Source: Arbacia lixula (taxonomy: Eukaryota; Echinodermata; Echinoidea; Arbacioida; Arbaciidae). From it: a stretch of 64,000 bases of DNA. How positions within the stretch are numbered: the stretch's first letter is position 1; the number at the start of each line of letters is the position of its first letter. The notes beneath the pieces were generated by a model that was not told where the DNA came from, searched no databases, and worked only from the letters and a program-made list of their open reading frames with translations. Shown here piece by piece: positions 25,949 to 37,854 of the stretch. A program made the translations under genes and the position numbers. The stretch spans positions 23,249,050 through 23,313,049 of the forward strand of contig OZ022589.1 in the NCBI GenBank assembly GCA_963669155.1, read 5' to 3'.

Positions 25949-26957
25949 ATCTGATGATATTTTTAAGCCTGCCTGTACATAGAGAAATCCACATTTCCTG
26001 GAAATCCTGAACACGCCATTAAATTCTTCCTGCGAATATCTTGACTGTCGCTTCTATGTCCAGTAATTGCTTGTAGAGGTGTGAAACGTGTAGATTAATC
26101 TCTGGGAGCAATGATGAGCGATCTGTCTTGCTGTAACCTGAGAAGCATGTCATCACATGGACCAGACTATTAGTAACACGTTGGTCTCATCAAGTGGCTC
26201 CCAAGACGTGTCTTCCCAAGCACCAATGGAGGAATCATCTTCCCTTGCACCACTGGGAGCAGAGACAATGACTTGCAATGCAGCACAATGAGATACATTT
26301 TGGTTTAGGCAGGGAGGTATCATTACACCTCCCTGGTTAAGGCTAGTGGTAGTGTGCAGCTCATTTTTTTAAATACATATTTTTCGGGCAGGTGGCTCTT
26401 ATCACAATACATCAATCGTACAACTGATCTATCGATTGTAATTCAGAAAGACGTTAAATGATCAACATTGATCACAACTTGCAACTGGCATCGATCGCGG
26501 ACCTCTCATAACTATAAGATTGATTGCACAATCATACGTATAGGCTTGGACTTCCAATAGATAACAGTTATGGTTGTGTGATATGGTGAGTTGCAATTGA
26601 TTGCAAAGTTATTCATAACATGAGCCTCGGACGTCATTCATGCAGAGAGCATGCTGGGTAGTGTCACGCACGAGCTAAGCCTGAGCCATGATTCTGAAGG
26701 GACAAATGTGCACTACGTCTGGAATAATGATGAAGATGAAGATAAGGGCTGTGATGGTCGCAGTGGTAGTGAAAATGGTAGTGAAAGGTGTTTTGAAACC
26801 TTAATTCTACCCAAGAGAAGAGATGATAAACGCACCCATTGTCAGGGTAGGACTGGACGTAGTCTGAAGGAGGAGGTCGTGTCTGAGCAAGCCATATTGA
26901 CACAGACAATGTCTGCAGGCAGACGACAGATCAGACCATCCCTCCTCCATTATTCAT
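25949..26957. other. Unique noncoding DNA
   Basis: A small hairpin (AGGGAGGTATCATTACACCTCCCT) lies at 26309-26332. Blocks 25980-26300 and 26440-26900 are repeat-poor. The 134-codon open frame at 26651-27055 has no recognisable domain, and its start is not supported. Confidence 0.35.
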
Positions 26958-27215
26958 GGCTGATTCACAGACGATTACCAGAGAGAAAGACTCGCAAGCA
27001 CTCGGCTGGAGGAGTGCATATATTAGGCGTTGTCTGCAGACTTAAACTGTGTTAACCTCTGACCACAGTCTGAAGCAAAGACTACATGTAGGTGTAGCCT
27101 AGCCTGATTCACAACCACGGATAGACTCGCAAGCACTATAGCTGCAGGAGTCTTTACTTACCAGTCTTCCCTGACCAGGGTCTGACAGCAAAGACTACAT
27201 GTAGGTGTAGCCACA
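26958..27215. repeat. Imperfect tandem duplication of about 115-140 bp
   Basis: GATTCACA, GACTCGCAAGCAC and CAAAGACTACATGTAGGTGT appear in the same order twice (about 26961-27095 and 27102-27212) with small indels. Confidence 0.7.
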
Positions 27216-28009
27216 GATAGTGATGACACGACCACCATTAGTGTAGCTGTATGTATAGTCTGCTCCTTCCAGACAGGCGTTCATATTGTACACTCATCTC
27301 CATGCATCAGTATAGCAAGTGCCTCATGGGAGACCAACTGATGTGGAAAGGGGTCTCCTGGAAAATCATTGTGCATAAATAGGTAAATGACTCAATCAAT
27401 CAATCAATCAATCAAGTTCAACCCCCCAAAATAAACATTAAGGACAATATGATTCAATGAGTCTGAAACTAGAGACTATTCTGGTGATGAGAGTGAAATC
27501 GATCTTGACACAACTTCCGCATTTTTCTTGCCAATAGAACTTTCATCTAATCTTAATCATTCATATTGTTATATCTTTCCAAAAAAAAATGTTGGGGGTC
27601 ATGTTTCTTGTTAGAGGAACTATTTCTTCAGTTCCAAGCTCCAAATGTTAAACAAATCCTCCCCATTTTTCTTCTGAGGCTACATTACACTGGAGGAGTT
27701 GCCAATTTAATGATTAATATTTTGCTTTTTGTCTGCTAAAAATATGCTGCATTGCATGTCAAAGTACAGGGATGTTTGTAGAGCTCATTAGATCAGTCCT
27801 AAAGTCTTGTAAACATCATTACATTTCAAGTGTTGTAGTAGCCTTACAGACAAACTCCCAAAGGCTAAAGTTTTTCCTGCAGCAGTAATTCAAAGCAACA
27901 GATTGGTCCAGGGTAAATGCCTGAAATATTCCATTACCACTTAGATTTCCTTTCCAACAGAAAGATTTAAGGCAAGTCAAAAATTGGTATGGATTTTCCC
28001 ATCCCATTA
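27216..28009. other. Unique DNA with a short AATC microsatellite
   Basis: An (AATC)n run of about six units lies at 27391-27414. Nothing else is recognised. Confidence 0.5.
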
Positions 28010-28170
28010 TATGATTGATTATAGCAAGTATTAATGATGATGCTAATGATTGAGTTTTCATGGTTGATTAAAACAAGTGTTAGTGATGAATATTTCAAGA
28101 TTGATTATAGCATGTAATGATCATGGATATTTCGAAATTGATTATAGCCAATATCAGTGATGGATCCTTC
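28010..28170. repeat. Degenerate tandem repeat, unit about 38-49 bp, four copies
   Basis: The motif GATTGATTATAGCA(A/T)GTA, then a GTGATG(A/G)ATATTTC-like stretch, recurs near 28011, 28060, 28098 and 28136. Confidence 0.65.
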
Positions 28171-28511
28171 CTAATTGGCAGTGTCACCCTGCCCTGTCTG
28201 GTCTGAACACATAACATGTTACATATAGCCACATGGTGAAGCCTGCACTCTGTTTATTGATCCACTCACACACTGGTTGAATGGCACACTTGTGTCTGTC
28301 TCCACACTAAAGGTGAGGAAAAATGCTCGGCAACTGACGGCTCTCGTTGTCGGCATGTTCCGTTGGGCAGCCGGCGTCACCTTTGTTCGGCAGCAATGTG
28401 TCGTGAGCAGACAGCAGTAGGTGGCAAGCTGTTACCATGTACAGTATTCATGTGTAGCAGCTGACAGGGAAGAACGGAGTCTTAATTGAAATATGATATG
28501 TGTCACATATG
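28171..28511. other. Unique sequence with a GC-richer patch
   Basis: The patch 28330-28440 contains several CpGs and no repeat. No exon was recognised. Confidence 0.3.
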
Positions 28512-28745
28512 TACATTACAGCTCAAAGGAATTGGCATTGGGAAAGGGAAAGGGAAGAAGGGGAAGGACCCGCAGTTTTAAACCGCGGTATATTTTGTCC
28601 AGTTAAGCATGAAACAAGATGCATTAGCCTAAAAGGCATCATGTTTCATGCTGAACTGGACAAAATATACCGCGGTTTAAACTGCTGCTCCTTCCCTTTC
28701 TTTCCTTTTCCTTTCCCTATGCCAATTCCTTTGAGCTGTAGTGTA
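28512..28745. mobile_element. Family A hairpin MITE, copy 3
   Basis: TA-flanked, this copy starts CATTACAGCTCAAAGGAATT and ends with the inverted counterpart. The arms retain near-complete complementarity around a CCTAAAAGG loop. Confidence 0.92.
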
Positions 28746-28885
28746 TGTTTTAGTGGGCCTAGACTCGTCATATGATCAGGGGTGGTGTCACTGCGAGGAA
28801 GAGAAACGTGCGCCATCTGCATAATTCATCTCTCCAAATAGGGAACTAAGCATGATTGCAGTGAAAACACTTTAAATAAAAAACA

Positions 28886-28989
28886 GGCCATATTCATGAA
28901 TCCCTGTTAAGCCTAGCAAGTTGCTCATTAAAGTGCTTTCAGCTACACGCATTTTTAGCAACCAGCTATCAGATTATCATGAATATGGC
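28886..28989. mobile_element. Family H small TIR element, copy 1
   Basis: The left end GGCCATATTCATGAA pairs with TCATGAATATGGC at the right end, about 104 bp overall. The inner part TTAAGCCTAGCAAGTTGCT resembles the copy at 47880-47997. Confidence 0.7.
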
Positions 28990-29404
28990 ACGATTATCGT
29001 TATCACTTGGTAACATATTATTAACAATGTAGATTCTGAAGTATTGACATATTTTCATTAATTTCCATTTGATAGAGAGGATGATTGAACAAGGTATCCC
29101 TGCCCTCCTTTTTCTCAAAAAAGAAAACAAACATACAAACAAACAAAAAAATAAATAACAATTAAAATAATAGTGTGAGGATTCATCCCTCACGCACCTG
29201 TTATCTATGCCCCTGGACTAACAGGGTTTGGTCAGTGTAGTTGGCTGGTAAAGTGCTTTTATGTCTTACTCATTTAATTAAATTTCTTCACAATGTCAAT
29301 ATTAGCTACTGTAAGTGTATGGCATGGGGTCCAGTATGGTTTGGAATAAACAAACAATCCTGTGTGGGAGGCTCGGAATACCTTGTTATACATAGAATTT
29401 AGTA
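28990..29404. other. AT-rich unique DNA
   Basis: There is an A-rich patch at 29115-29170. No gene was seen. Confidence 0.4.
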
Positions 29405-29582
29405 TACTGCATAATTAATCTTTTTTGGCCATTGATAATGCACATATGTGGCAGAGAAAGAGTCAAAGAAAAGAAAAGAAAAGCAGGTTGTACTGCATAA
29501 TTAATCTTTTTTGGCCATTGATAATGCACATATGTGGCAGAGAAAGAGTCAAAGAAAAGAAAAGAAAAGAAAAGCAGGTTGT
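29405..29582. repeat. 86-bp tandem duplication
   Basis: Units begin TACTGCATAATTAATC at 29405 and 29491. The second carries one extra AAAAG in its AAAAG run, otherwise they match. Confidence 0.9.
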
Positions 29583-30123
29583 ATATCTAACACCTGTAGC
29601 AATTTGTACAGTATTGAACATTGAACATGATTTGTATGTATGAGCACTTTAACAAATGAATGTACATGTCCATCATTGTATATAAAATAATATCTACTAG
29701 CAAGTTTATATTACACAGATTCATGGTGAAACATGCAATACTAACATATCAAACTTGAGAAAGACTTGTATTACACAGTGTATCGATGTAAAACAAAAAT
29801 CATCTCGCAGCAAAGTATTATTGATTTGGAAGGATGTGTTTGCATTCTGCAGATCTGCAGAACAAACAAAGGGTATCATATTGCATGTATAGACTGGTCG
29901 CAGAGAAATATTAGTTTCAGAAAACTAACGACGACACCAAGATGACAAAGGCCCATCACATGGATCAATACAGCCAGTTTGTAGAGGCAGTCATGAATTT
30001 TTCCACACCATTACGCAGCGCTGATGGCTGGAGACAACCGGGGAGGCCATACGTGCAGTTATCTGCATCCAGAGTTCGATTGATGGTAAACGAGCCAGTG
30101 AGGTCGATAGACTACATTGACCT
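29583..30123. other. Unique DNA
   Basis: The block 29925-30120 is repeat-poor and open on the plus strand (from 29942), but it has no recognisable domain or clear splice sites. Confidence 0.3.
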
Positions 30124-30400
30124 GACACCAATGTGGAGACTACACAAGACTACAAGGATGGGGGCGGAGGGGGGGGGGGAGTAAGAAATAAAGACACCCA
30201 GTGTATGTTCAGTAACTATATTATGACACCAATGTGGAGACTACACAAGACTACAAGGATGGGGGTGGAGGGGGGGAGGGAGTAAGAAATAAAGACACAC
30301 AGTGTCATATGTTCAGTAACTGTATTATGACACCAATGTGGAGACTACAAGGGTGGGGGGGAATAGGGGGGGTAGAAAAAAAGACACCCAGTGTCAAATG
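30124..30400. repeat. Three-unit tandem repeat of about 102 bp with G runs
   Basis: GACACCAATGTGGAGACTAC starts units at 30124, 30225 and 30329. Each contains a GGGGG(C/T)GGAGGGG run whose length differs between units, and AAAGACACNCAGTGT. Confidence 0.92.
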
Positions 30401-31224
30401 TTTCCTACATGTTTTATAACCCTTCTACATTACACATTTTACTTTGCTCATCCAGTTGGTTGCTTGCCCACATGAATGCTTACAGTCATGAATATTGATG
30501 CAACTTTCATGTGCATAAGATCCACCTTGTGAAAGAAAAAAGGGGAAAGGGAAAACAAAAAGAGGAAGAGAAAGACAGAGAGAGGAGATGTGCACTGGAG
30601 GGTTTCATTAAATCATACTCTTCACTAGGAAAACTCTCCTTCATGTCATCTTCCTCTTCCTTTCTTTCTTTCTATCTCTTTCTCTATGTGTAGATCATGT
30701 GACAGTATCAGCTACTTGTTGTAGTTAACCATGTCTCCAGAGTGCAATTCTTGTATAAAATAATACAGAGTTATCCTGACATATCATTGGCTACAGTTTT
30801 ACTAGTGCACACCACAAGCGACTTTAATAAGTCTCTCATGCACCCATTTTAACATACATTACAGCATATGGATTCTTCATTCATACTGCAATGTACAATG
30901 TAAACCGATGATGTTAAACTGTAATCAATTGGGACTTTGCGGGCATGTTCACGTACATGTATCTCAGTGACGGAGATGTCGCTGAAACTGCCACGACTAA
31001 TCAGTCGTTGCGATCATGAGACTGAAAAAATAGATTGCGCTCTCACTAATGCGACAACGCTGCAGCTTTTTCTGTTATCTGCAAATTCATTGATCAAACA
31101 TTTATCTCCTCAGTTTCCTTGGTCTCAAGCAGGTTTCAGAGATGTCTCCCCAGTCAGCTCCACTATTAGTTTCCGTAATGTCTCCATCAACTGAATCTGC
31201 ATTTCTTGGAACAATGTAATAGCA
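30401..31224. other. Unique DNA
   Basis: There are A/G-rich stretches at 30525-30590 and TTTC at 30655-30685. No gene was recognised. Confidence 0.35.
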
Positions 31225-31375
31225 CCGTACTACTAAGTAGGGTGAAAGTTGTGAGTATGTTATGAAAACGGCTAATTGAAACTGAATCACTAGATTCAGG
31301 TAATACCTTATGTTTACTATGCAGTTTACATGGAAATTTGGAAATACATTACAAAAACATCTTATTCTATTCCAT
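31225..31375 (+). mobile_element. Family B repeat, partial 3' copies
   Basis: GGGTGAAAGTTGTGAGTATG and a following GAAACTGAATCAC to CATTACAAAAACATCTTATT correspond to the 3' half of family B. Two overlapping tails suggest a rearranged copy. Confidence 0.55.
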
Positions 31376-31659
31376 GTCTTCCTATGAGCTTCAGCTGAAT
31401 ACAATGTGCTGAATACAATGTGATGTCCAGCACAGCACAATACACTACAAGCCAGCCCATCAGCCTTCTGTGGCTTACAATGCACATTAGAGGCTATTCA
31501 CTATGTGCTACAAACACACCTTGTCAATCTATTTCTGGCTGCTACTGATCAATGGGTAGGAAAGGAACAATGCAAGCTCTATTGTGTCTTCAAAGCCAGG
31601 ATCAATGGAAGACTTATAAAGACAGAGATATTTCTGGACCACGCACTCCCCCTCTCTTT

Positions 31660-31893
31660 CTGTCAATGTATTTTTCTCTTTCTCCCCCGCAAAATGAACA
31701 TATTGTTTTTTCTTTATTCTTTCTCCTTTTTAATTACCTTTTTCCTTTCTTTTCTTTTTTTCCTTCCTTTATCTCTCTTTCTCTCCCCCGCCATCCTTTG
31801 CTTTTCTTCCCGCTCTTTATCTCTGCTCTCAATATCTGTTCCCTTTTATTTTTCCCCCATCTATTGTTGTCTTTCACTCTCTTTATCTCTAAC

Positions 31894-31947
<54 letters not shown>

Positions 31948-32082
31948 CTCTCTTTTCTTCTCTTCTCTTCTGCTTCTCCACTCTGTCCTGTTTTCCTCTC
32001 TCTCCAAGTTTTATCTTACCACTTTCATCTTCTCTCCATATGTACATCTATCTCTTTCTCTCTGTCACTCTGTCTTTATGAG

Positions 32083-32113
<31 letters not shown>

Positions 32114-32173
32114 TCTCCCTCTCTCCTTCTCTACCCCTCTTCATCTTGCTTTATCTAATCTCTCTCTACTCCT

Positions 32174-32211
<38 letters not shown>

Positions 32212-32343
32212 TCTCTCTTCTCTTCTCTTCTCCTCTGCTTCTCCACTCTGTCCTGTTTTCCTCTCTCTCCAATTTTTATCTTATCGCTTTCATCTTCTCT
32301 CCATATGTGCATCTATCTCTTTCTCTCTGTCACTGTCTTTATG

Positions 32344-32385
<42 letters not shown>

Positions 32386-32470
32386 CCTCTCTCCTTCTCT
32401 ACCCCTCTTCATCCTGCTTCATCTAGTCTCGCTCTACTCCTACCTTCTCTCTCTCTCTCTCTCTCATTAA
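31660..32470. repeat. CT-rich region built on a 265-bp duplicated unit
   Basis: The word TGCTTCTCCACTCTGTCCTG occurs at 31971 and 32236, and surrounding text repeats in the same order (about 31900-32165 and 32175-32455), each copy ending in a pure CT run. The long serine/leucine-rich plus-strand open frames at 31505-32571 are artefacts of this composition. Confidence 0.88.
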
Positions 32471-33172
32471 GGATTCTTGAGTTGTCCTCTAATATTCTGA
32501 ATATTCTGTGCACGGCCTGCCATTCACATCGCCTGAACCTTGCTTTAATTGCAAATCAATTTACAAATTGATTGATGGAAGAGGAACACATGTAGCGGCC
32601 AAGTTACTCCTGAACTACTGTTTGCTGCGCCATTAGTATGTACTGTAGCATGTTGCAGGTGTAAACAGGCTCCATGCTGTGCATCCACACAATATATTGT
32701 TTATATCATAATACACATTATAGGACCTACATAAGCATTGCATTAAGATGTAAGACATATTTACATGTATGTTGGATCTGTGTTGTTTCTCAATAAGTTC
32801 AATGATTACCATCAGACATGACACACCATGACTGATGAATGTTCAACACATAGAATCACTACAAGTCCTCAGGCGATTGCTAACACTGGATCTAATGAGG
32901 ATGTGAACATACTCGTTCAAGAAATAGTACCTCTTTCATCAGCATTACAAGCCACTTTCTGATATATGTAGAAAATCATATTTCTTTAAGAAAAATAATC
33001 ATTCTTTATACTTTTTCTAAATCAATGATTTTGATATTCATATCATTCTCATCAGGATCCAGACCCAGCGAGAAGTAGAGCAGTGTACAATGTGTTTCTT
33101 GGGTGCTCTGATTTCCCTTAAACCAGCTGATGACAGAGAAGTGAGCAGATGTGAAGGGTAGAACAGCTCATG
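32471..33172. other. AT-rich unique DNA
   Basis: No gene or repeat was recognised. Confidence 0.4.
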
Positions 33173-33398
33173 TACACTACAGCTCGAGGGGATTGACATA
33201 GGGAAAGGGAAAGGGAAGGAATTGCAGTTTTAAATCGCGGTAAATTTTGTCCACTCCAGCATGAGACACGATGCTTTAGCCTGAAAAGCATCACGTTTCA
33301 TGCTGAACTGGCCAAAACATAGCGCAGTTTAAAACTTCGACTCCTTCCCTTTCTTCCCTTTCCCTTTCCCTATGCCAATTCCTTTGAGCTGGAGTATA
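33173..33398. mobile_element. Family A hairpin MITE, copy 4
   Basis: TA-flanked. It has more substitutions than the other copies (CTCGAGGGGATTGACA on the left, GAGCTGGAGTATA on the right), and several arm mismatches make it probably older. Confidence 0.88.
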
Positions 33399-34375
33399 TA
33401 TGCGTGGACTGCTTTGATAGCCAGAGGTGACAAGTTTAGTACATGCAGTGGCAAATACTGGTTCAATCTAATCAAAAGTACTGTATAATGAATTTACATG
33501 TAACTGTAACGATAAAGAGTGTTGAATTATTAATCTGGGTTGAGCCTTCATAAGCTTTCTTCCACTTGGCTGCTTACTCTCTCATGCGTTTCATACTTTG
33601 TCCATGTGTTTAATTGGTGTTTTTCCTAAGTGCTGCACTGACTAAGAGGAGTAAGTTTTCAATTTGAAATGAATGATTATCAATGTAGAAAAGGGCAATT
33701 CCACAGGTTTGGTTAAAGTCATGTAACATCAGTATCCAAAGCTTCTTAATTTTTATATTCCATTATTGTTCTGCAGAAATTATGTAAATAATTATTTAGG
33801 AAGCAAACAGTCCACCTTTCCATGGCACGCAATCATATCCTCAGCACAGAAACTTCATTTTCAATCAAAAATAGAAGCTTTGGTTACTCACATTACATGG
33901 CTTTTAACCAAACCTGTGAATAGCCCAAAAGCACGTGCACAGATTAATCACACACACTGACAATGCGTACAGAAATTATATCTTAATGATAAAGTGCGTG
34001 CTTCATTATAAAAAATACGGGCCATAACCAGCTTTAATTTGTGTTAACGCTGCATCACCTTCCTTACTAAGTGGCCTTGTTTAGGTTGCTACGGTGCAGA
34101 CAAAAACAATTTTCAAAAGCGCTATTTATGTGCTAATTAATGTCGCAGCAAAATACAGTGTGAACAACCGATGGGAACAATTGGAAAGAGGGTGTGAAAA
34201 GAGAGACATGAGAGAGGTGGATAACAATCATGGGTGGCGATGGCGACTGGCGCTAAGCGGGTCCAGCGAGGGAGCCAGATCTATGGCAGGGTCTTACACA
34301 CTTAATTGTGACCACTTGGGTTTCACTCTCTGACCTTTTAGTGCGGCATGAAATGGAGATGGGAGATATGAGTTG
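33399..34375. other. Unique DNA
   Basis: The block 34010-34330 is repeat-free with scattered CpGs, a candidate regulatory region. No exon was recognised. Confidence 0.35.
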
Positions 34376-34762
34376 GGCTGTCATTCCATCCTCGCTACCT
34401 CCTCCTCTTCCTCCCTTTCATCCTACCCCATCCCTATGGTCATTCCATCCACTCTATCTCCTCCTCTTCCCCCCTTTCATCCTACCCCATCCCTAGAGTC
34501 CCTCCAACCCATCCTCGCTACATCCTCCTCTTCCTCTCTTTCATCCTACCCCATCCCTATGGTCACTCCATCTTCTCTATCTACTTCTCTTCCCCCCTTT
34601 CATTCTACCCCATCCCTCCAGTCCCTCCAACCTATCATCTCTACCTCCTTCTCTTCCCCCCTTTCATTCTACCCCATCCCTCCAGTCCCTCCAACCTATC
34701 ATCTCTATTGCCTTCTCATCCTCCCTTTCATCCTACCCCATCCCTACAGTCCCTCCAATCCA
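34376..34762. repeat. Minisatellite of 60-64 bp units, six copies
   Basis: CCTACCCCATCCCT (or TCTACCCC) recurs at about 34422, 34481, 34545, 34605, 34669 and 34732. Spacing alternates 60 and 64 bp at first, suggesting an original dimer of about 124 bp. The strand is strongly pyrimidine-rich. Confidence 0.88.
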
Positions 34763-36139
34763 CCCTTACTCCCCCCACAGTACCCCTACCGACACCACGC
34801 ACACCACCCACCCCCAACCATCCATCAAAGGGAGTTAAAAGGGGGATGCACTTGTCGATTTTCACCACCTACATTTCTATTTTTAAATGTATTGTTAAAC
34901 ATGTAAACGTACACATAACTTTCTTGTTTAATAAAAATAAACAAAGATATATTCTGTTCTTAGCACGATCTGGGGAAACTTAAGAGCTGGAATCATAATT
35001 GCATGAGCTTTGACCTAGGAGATACATGTACATGTAGGTCTGGGTAGACAAGTAATAATACATTATACTTTTATGATGAAAGGTAAATAGCAGAGGTCAC
35101 TCTTCGCACTCACATTAGACATCCTACGGCACATACATAACATGTGCTACATGCTATGTGCTGGATCTAGTGATTAAAAGGATTTCTTTGAAGCCAATTA
35201 ATCTCCTTTCTTCCTCCGTACGTGGTGGTAACTAAGATCTACAGTTGCCAGAGGCACCATTATCAGAAGAGAATAACAACCTGTGTAACAATAAAAGTGT
35301 ATTACCATGTTAAATCCAGAGCTTTCCCCGACATTTGTACTAACTGACATTTTTCACCAAAAAGCAAACTGCAGAAGCACGTCAGGGTATTATCAGTGTT
35401 TGAACCATTGACACTCTTGACCATGAAGGTAACATTCTTTTCTGAACATGTAAATACACATTCCTCATGATGAATGTGGTGTGGTGCATGCATGTAAAGA
35501 ATGTTGCAATGTGCTGTTCAGGGTGGCTGCACTAATTAGGGCGTGTGCGGCACACATCTTGAGCGTTAATTCACTGTATGAGAAATAAATGGGGGTGACC
35601 CTGACTCCCAAACGTCTGCATTAGCTGTAGCCGCAATTTGACTAACAGCCCGTCCCTCCGGCGAGGTGGCTAAATCGGAAGAGTCTGGACATGGGTAACC
35701 TTTTTGTTCACACGCACACACACACACACACACACGCCTCAAGTTGCGATGATGAGGGGGATTCGAAAATACATCTCTGCACTTAATCTGTCAGGCCAGA
35801 GCGGTGTTTCAAGGTGAACCATAATGGTAGCAACACCAATCACATACAATGTTCTAGCATCAATTTTATTGGAAGAAATCAGTGCTGTACGTCAGAGTGC
35901 TGTCTGGTGTAAACAAGTAATGAGGGCAGCTAATGGGATTAGATGTAATGACATTGAAAATGAAAAGAAACACATCTTTGTTTTTTGTGTGATAAATCAT
36001 GTATCACAAGCACTTTATGACTACATGTATGTACTCAATAATTACCCTGTCTGTCATATTCCTGCTACTTATATTCCAAGTAGAATTATCATTCAAGAGG
36101 TTTGCCAGAGTCTTGCCTATCCGAGCAAGAACTAATCAA
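34763..36139. other. Unique DNA with a CA microsatellite
   Basis: (CA)n lies at about 35711-35736. TGGCTAAATCGG at about 35668 fits a tRNA box A, but no box B follows. No gene was recognised. Confidence 0.4.
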
Positions 36140-36490
36140 ATTAGTACTCTAATCTTGCACTTATATTTCTATATTATGTATGCAAATTTCATGCATGTAT
36201 CTCAAACAATATGTTACTAATGGTAACTCCCAAGTTTGTCTGAAATTTGTTGGAGTAGCAACAACTAGTAGATTCAGAGTGTGTTCCATCCATTGAAATT
36301 GAATCACCAAAAACAGGTGGATGTAAGAATGCATCACTAGGCAGTTAGGGAGAAAGTTGTGAATGCGTTAGAAAAACAGCTTATTAATTTAGAACGCATT
36401 CCACCCATCAAATATGAATTAATAGATATTACTGAGCATTTAGGGAAAATTTAATTAATTTGAAACATTACAAAAGCGGGTTATTGTAGT
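36140..36490 (+). mobile_element. Family B repeat, one near-complete and one partial copy
   Basis: The stretch 36140-36387 carries ATGCAAAT, GGTAACTCC, AGATTCAGAGTGTGTTCCAT and the GTTAGAAAAACAGCTTATT end. A second 3' portion follows at once (36388-36490), beginning at the GCATTCCACCCAT-like part of the consensus. A side-by-side arrangement suggests insertion into, or tandem duplication of, an older copy. Confidence 0.72.
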
Positions 36491-36950
36491 TCGACTCATG
36501 CACATAGTACACTGCATTACTCTGGAGACCATATGCACAAGCTTTTGAGCCTTCAAAATCAAAATATTGACTCCAACACCTGGTGCCTTTGCAAATCTGT
36601 CCTGTTTCAAACTTTGCACAGAGAGAGGAGAGCTAACAAATCCCTTACTGAGCTGCAAGTCAGGATGTGGAGTAATACGGCATGAAAATAGCGGGAAATT
36701 CTATCGCCTTTGTGTAAACCAAATTATAGATTCAATTCCCAGCAGCTTCGTTCAGGATGGCACAGTCTGTCAATACGCCAGCTTTTTTTTTTTGGCAAGA
36801 AAAAACAATTTCCGCAATTGATTTTGGAGTGTCTACATGGCGCACACAGCCGTGTGCGATGTTCGCAATCTGGACATCCCGTATATTGATGTGTAAAACA
36901 ATACCACTGCTGGCGTGATTGTGGCATTCTATGTTCCTGACTTGCACGGC
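36491..36950. other. Unique DNA
   Basis: A T run lies at 36782-36792. No gene was recognised. The open frames here (about 36724-37022, minus) run into the neighbouring element and have no known domain. Confidence 0.35.
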
Positions 36951-37205
36951 CGAGGGAGATGTTAGGAAGGAGGAGAAACTCAAGCATAATATATTCAAAC
37001 ATCTGGATGGGTACAAAAGCATGCTAATAAATGTCTAAAGCATGAATTCCACAATCATGACAATGCTTTGATGTCCCATGCTCAGCGCCGACATTTAGCG
37101 GATGTCAACTTGGACAGAAATATCTTTCATTGCATATTTTGTCTCTAGAAGCTTTGCTTCTAATCACATTTTCATTAAAGCAATTTTCAAGGAAGTTAAG
37201 GTCAT
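36951..37205 (-). mobile_element. Family C TIR element, copy 3, truncated
   Basis: In reverse orientation, GGGAGATGTTAGGAAGGAGG marks the TIR, followed by about 240 bp matching the right part of copies 1 and 2 (for example CAATGCTTTGATGTCCCATG). The other end is missing, so no target duplication can be checked. Confidence 0.75.
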
Positions 37206-37558
37206 TAGATAGCACTTTTAACTCCCCCAAGGACATTTTTTCCTTTGCTTAATAAATATTCTGATATTCTGACAGATTGATCAGTCAATCCCATTACTAT
37301 GGAAAGTTGCAGCAAAACAACGATTATATTACATGTACATTCAATTCTTTGAATACAGACTGTGATCATTGCCACCTGTAGCATAGCTCCGAGACAAGCG
37401 TAGTCCTCATGTTCACAAACAAGCCTGGCCAACTCTTCCCTCCTTCCTTCTCACTTGAGGTCTCTAAGTTATTCATTGCATTAACCACACATCAGCCAGC
37501 CTTGTGACAGGACAGGGGAATAAAACATTCAAGCATACATTTACTGGGGCTACAGATG
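37206..37558. other. AT-rich unique DNA
   Basis: Nothing is recognised. Confidence 0.4.
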
Positions 37559-37854
37559 TATGGCAAGCCGTTTTAACATTTACTCCTTTTTTCTTGATAT
37601 CACAAATTTGATTTCTTCATATCAAGAATTACCATTGCTTAACTAAACAAAACCATTTCTTGATATCAAGAATTTGAATTCCTGATGTCAAGAAGTTGAA
37701 TTCTTGATCACAAATTTGATTTCTTGATATCAGGAAATCACTTCTTGATATCAAGACTTCAAATTCTTGATATCAAGAAATGTTTTTGTGTAGTGAAGCA
37801 ATGGTAATTCTTGATATCAAGAAATAGAAATAAATGTTAAAACGGCTTGCCATA
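37559..37854. mobile_element. Family J element: TIRs around repeated TTGATATCAA palindromes
   Basis: TIRs TGGCAAGCCGTTTTAACATT (37561) and its inverse (ending 37852) are flanked by TA on both sides, as in Tc1/mariner-like insertion. The interior is made almost wholly of about nine variants of the palindrome TTCTTGATATCAAGAA, spaced about 20-35 bp, at 37592-37825. No coding capacity. Confidence 0.9.

Noticed and set aside
26651-27055. 134-codon plus-strand open frame
   Set aside because: No known domain, it overlaps a local tandem duplication, and an antisense frame is equally open.
35660-35700. tRNA gene or SINE head at TGGCTAAATCGG
   Set aside because: A box A match is present but no box B follows, and no cloverleaf can be drawn. 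At most a truncated SINE.
36724-37022. Cysteine-containing minus-strand open frames
   Set aside because: They run across the boundary of a truncated family C element and have no recognisable fold or conserved Cys spacing.
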